Of a DNA stretch of 64,000 bases, positions 62,058-64,000 are shown one piece after another. The position numbers and the translations under genes are program-made. The stretch lies in contig JAAXNY010000006.1 of the NCBI GenBank assembly GCA_013420905.1, positions 1,302,001 to 1,366,000 on the forward strand. The letters run 5' to 3'. Within the stretch, counting starts at the first letter, position 1. Each line of letters starts with the position of its first letter. Under the pieces are notes generated by a model. It was not told the DNA's origin, made no database searches, and saw only the letters and a list, made by a program, of their open reading frames with translations. This DNA is from Collybia mongolica. Its lineage: Eukaryota; Basidiomycota; Agaricomycetes; Agaricales; Clitocybaceae.

Positions 62058-63204
62058 TTGTCTTCCATGTTCTTCAAGGCAATCTCCTTCTCTTCCTCAT
62101 CTAATCCTGCTAAAAGGGATTGGATCTTTGTATAGGCATCTTTGCCTTTCATCGGTGTCTTTGGTTCTTCCTTTCGTGGGGTCTGGGGAATAGAGCCTCC
62201 AGCTCTATGATCTGATGCTCGATGTCCAAACTTGTGACATTTGAAGCATAGTCCTTGTTTCATGTGTTCATCTCTTTCTTGGATAGTCAATTGATCTATA
62301 TCCATTGCATTCAGGTCCTTGGCGTTGTTCGGGACATATCTGGGGTTGTTCTGTCGGAAATTATATTTCTTTCCGTTGTTTCCTCCTACAGGTTTTCCTG
62401 TGTTTCCTTTGATTCATGCTACAATCAATCTTGCATGTCTGAACTGGGTGTCAAATATGGATGCCTTCTGGTACCAACCCTTGATGGTGGTAGGTGGGTT
62501 ATCCATTGTTAAAATCTTCTGCATCAAGGAAGGTGGTATTCCTTCCATGAAGTACTCAATGAGTGCTTCGCTTTCTGTGATCTGGCTTTCCAATGCGGCT
62601 GATTGAACTCCGCACTGTAATCATCTGCTGTCATGTTTCCTTGCATGCGCAGCATCTTCAGGGTCTGTCTGGCGTCTCCTGCTTCATCTGGTGTGGAAAA
62701 CGCTTCTTTGACTGTTGTCATAAAATCTGTAAAAGTGCCTGGGTTGTCACTTTTCTCTCTGTACCAGGATTTCTTCCATGATCCTGCTGTTCCTCCTTTC
62801 ATATAAGAAAGCACGTAAAGGATTTGTTTCCAGTCTGTGTCATAAATTCTGTCATTTGTTCCCAAGTACATCTTGCCATCAAGGACAAAGTCCTTCATCA
62901 TCTTTTTGTTTCCATCGAAAACATTTGGTGAGCTGAGTTTGATCTCAGTGGGTCTTTGTTTGTCTGCCATCTCTATGTCAGAATTGGGTGGTATTGGTGA
63001 GTCTGGTGTTTCGGGTTTTGGTGGTTCTTCAGGTTCCTTTCTTTCAGAACTTTCTGTCTTTGGTTTCAGTGTTGTGGGTGTTTCTATTGTCTGTGTGACT
63101 ACTGCAAGTCTTGGCTGTTCTTCTGCATCTTGAAAATCTTTGTTGCTGAAGGCGCTCTGCCTACTGCTGCTTCTGCTGCTACTGCTGCTGCTTGCAGGGT
63201 TCAA
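62048..63204 (-). pseudogene. gag of the LTR element
   Basis: The N-terminal Ser/Pro/Glu-rich part is followed by a capsid-like region (NVFDGNKKMMKDFVLDGKMY, DWKQILYVLSYMKGGTAGSW, RQTLKMLRMQGNMTADDYSA). A one-base frameshift near 62605 moves the frame on to ALESQITESEALIEYFMEG. A CCHC-like box CFKCHKFGHRASDH follows, with His in place of the last Cys. A TGA interrupts at 62416-62414, and another near the start at 63213-63211. No intact start codon was found. The gag stop TAA (62050-62048) sits in the frameshift site. Confidence 0.85.
62051..62057 (-). promoter_or_regulatory. Predicted -1 ribosomal frameshift site between gag and pol
   Basis: In gag frame the sequence reads G GGT TTT TAA, a canonical X XXY YYZ heptamer directly before the gag stop. 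A -1 slip enters the pol frame, which then runs open into the protease. Confidence 0.75.
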
Positions 63205-63260
63205 TCCATATCATGCTGGTGCCGTTGCGTCTAAACCTTAATAGGTTGACAGTTCTGATC

Positions 63261-63270
63261 AGCTTGACCT
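63261..63270 (-). other. Self-complementary primer-binding site (Tf1/sushi-like)
   Basis: Two bases inside the 5' LTR, in element orientation, lies AGGTCAAGCT. Its exact reverse complement AGCTTGACCT lies in the LTR at 63495-63486, about 28 bp after a TATATATA box. It would therefore be at or very near the RNA 5' end and could pair with this site, as in self-primed Tf1 elements. No tRNA-type PBS starting TGG is present. Confidence 0.7.
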
Positions 63271-63272
63271 TT

Positions 63273-63759
63273 TGTTACGGCTGTTTAAGCCTTATTCTCT
63301 AGATCAGTCTGGTTTATTGTTCATTCATTCTAGACCATTGACTCTGTAAGTCCCACGTCTAATGACTCCCTCAGTAGGGCTAAGTCAGATCGTCTGTATC
63401 AAAGATGCACTACTCCCTTTGTAAGGCAAGTAGGATCGAGTTTGCGTCGAGGAGTCAAGAGTAGATGAATAAGGTGAATTCAGCTAGGTCAAGCTAAAGA
63501 ACTAACTAAGCTAGAATGTCCCTATATATACGTAGGAGTCCAATAAGCATAGATAAGCATGGTTTTACGCTATTGGTTGTATAGATAAGAGGGATTAATG
63601 CTGTTGGCTATATAGATAAAGGGAATGAGTAAGCATGGGATAAATGGGACTAATGGAGAATTGTCTGAGTAATGCAGACCGATATTAGTAAGTATGAGTA
63701 AGCAACAGTGAGTAAGAAGAAAAAGATAGATAGGACACATGATAAGGGAATTTGTAACA
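63273..63759 (-). repeat. 5' LTR
   Basis: This 487 bp copy is bounded TG...CA, with a TATA box (63530-63523) and the putative transcript start about 28 bp downstream. It is nearly identical to the 3' LTR. Confidence 0.95.
63523..63530 (-). promoter_or_regulatory. TATA box of the 5' LTR
   Basis: TATATATA lies in element orientation about 28 bp before the sequence complementary to the PBS, the spacing expected for a start site there. Confidence 0.65.
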
Positions 63760-63764
63760 GTATC
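63760..63764. repeat. Target-site duplication GTATC (right)
   Basis: It directly follows the right LTR and is identical to 56868-56872. Confidence 0.95.
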
Positions 63765-64000
63765 CATCCAAGCATGGCAATACTCTGTAGGATGACCAGA
63801 AGGATCATCCTTGCATTTGAAGATATAGAATATGATCTTTTCACCTTTACTATCATTTTCTTGGGAAATTCTGATGTTATAATGACTGTAGACATCAGCT
63901 TTCCATGTAGCAAGTGAAGCATCTGTGAAATACCAGAACAGAGTTATTTATTCAGGATACAAAGCATAATAAATAACTTACCAATGATATCCTCATCAGA
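63765..64000 (-). pseudogene. hAT transposase, N-terminal exon fragment
   Basis: Minus-strand coding gives ASLATWKADVYSHYNIRI and IFYIFKCKDDPSGHPTEYCH, a BED-finger-like N-terminus, preceded by a 60 bp intron and SDEDII at the window edge. The frame runs into GATAC at the retrotransposon insertion and resumes in frame at 56867 on the other side, so this and 53093-56867 were one gene. The start lies outside the window. Confidence 0.8.

Larger units (their letters stand above)
56873..63759 (-). mobile_element. Full-length Ty3/gypsy chromodomain LTR retrotransposon, decayed
   Basis: The element has two LTRs of about 486 bp beginning TGTTAC and ending GTAACA, a 5 bp GTATC duplication, and minus-strand gag, then protease, reverse transcriptase, RNase H, integrase and chromodomain in that order. 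An extra ORF follows. The integrase-before-chromodomain order and the self-priming PBS place it in the Tf1/sushi-like chromovirus clade. Gag and pol carry about 14 in-frame TGA codons at sites where Arg is expected, one TAG, one frameshift and a lost integrase Asp. It is therefore not autonomous as read. It interrupts an exon of the hAT transposase gene. Confidence 0.95.

Noticed and set aside
57392..63204. TGA codons in gag-pol read as a reassigned or recoded codon (e.g. Trp or selenocysteine)
   Set aside because: Host genes in the window use TGA as stop, the sites fit Arg CGA, and the LTRs show the same CpG transitions. Decay is the simpler reading.

Overview
The window looks like a chromosome segment of a filamentous basidiomycete, most likely an Agaricomycete. 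The genes are split by many 50-70 bp GT..AG introns. The protein set is fungal: a GH72 glucanosyltransferase, an Atg26/Ugt51-type sterol glucosyltransferase, an Ssk2-type MAPKKK, TFIIIC tau138 and a Pxa-type ABC transporter. The transposable-element load is also typical of this group. No species assignment is possible from sequence alone.

Region 1 (1-41,900) is gene-dense housekeeping sequence with short intergenic gaps. In order it holds: a partial GH72 gene (-), an intron-containing tRNA-Lys(CUU) (+), a SUR7/PalI-like membrane protein (-), sterol glucosyltransferase (+), a 2OG-Fe(II) oxygenase (-), RIC1 Rab GEF subunit (-), a PRELI/UPS lipid-transfer protein (-), a metallo-beta-lactamase-fold hydrolase (-), the DRG1/RBG1 GTPase (-), head-to-head with an Ssk2-type MAPKKK (+), a multi-pass membrane protein (-), an unknown protein (-), the large TFIIIC subunit (-), a second PRELI/UPS paralogue (-), a peroxisomal ABCD half-transporter (-) and a HAD/5'-nucleotidase-like protein (-). 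Several act on lipids or membranes (sterol glucosylation, two mitochondrial phospholipid carriers, peroxisomal acyl-CoA import, Golgi traffic through RIC1 and later TIP20/RINT1). Nothing shows that they form a cluster with a shared role.

Region 2 (41,900-49,640) starts with about 3 kb of AT-rich, gene-free DNA containing a fold-back structure. It is followed by a beta-carbonic anhydrase (-) and a RINT1/TIP20 tethering protein (+).

Region 3 (49,640-64,000) is AT-rich repeat DNA. It has four diverged tandem copies of a ~235 bp unit, then a hAT transposase gene (-) running off the right edge. That hAT gene is interrupted twice: a Tourist/PIF-Harbinger-like element (TAA duplication) sits in one of its introns, and a complete 6.9 kb Ty3/gypsy chromodomain LTR retrotransposon (5 bp duplication GTATC) sits in a coding exon. 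The LTR element shows a self-priming PBS, a -1 frameshift site at the gag-pol junction, CpG-deamination decay (CGA to TGA stops), and an extra intact ORF with two zinc knuckles where env would lie.

The two most noteworthy signals are a one-nucleotide exon needed to keep the DRG1 reading frame, and the extra zinc-knuckle ORF of the LTR element.
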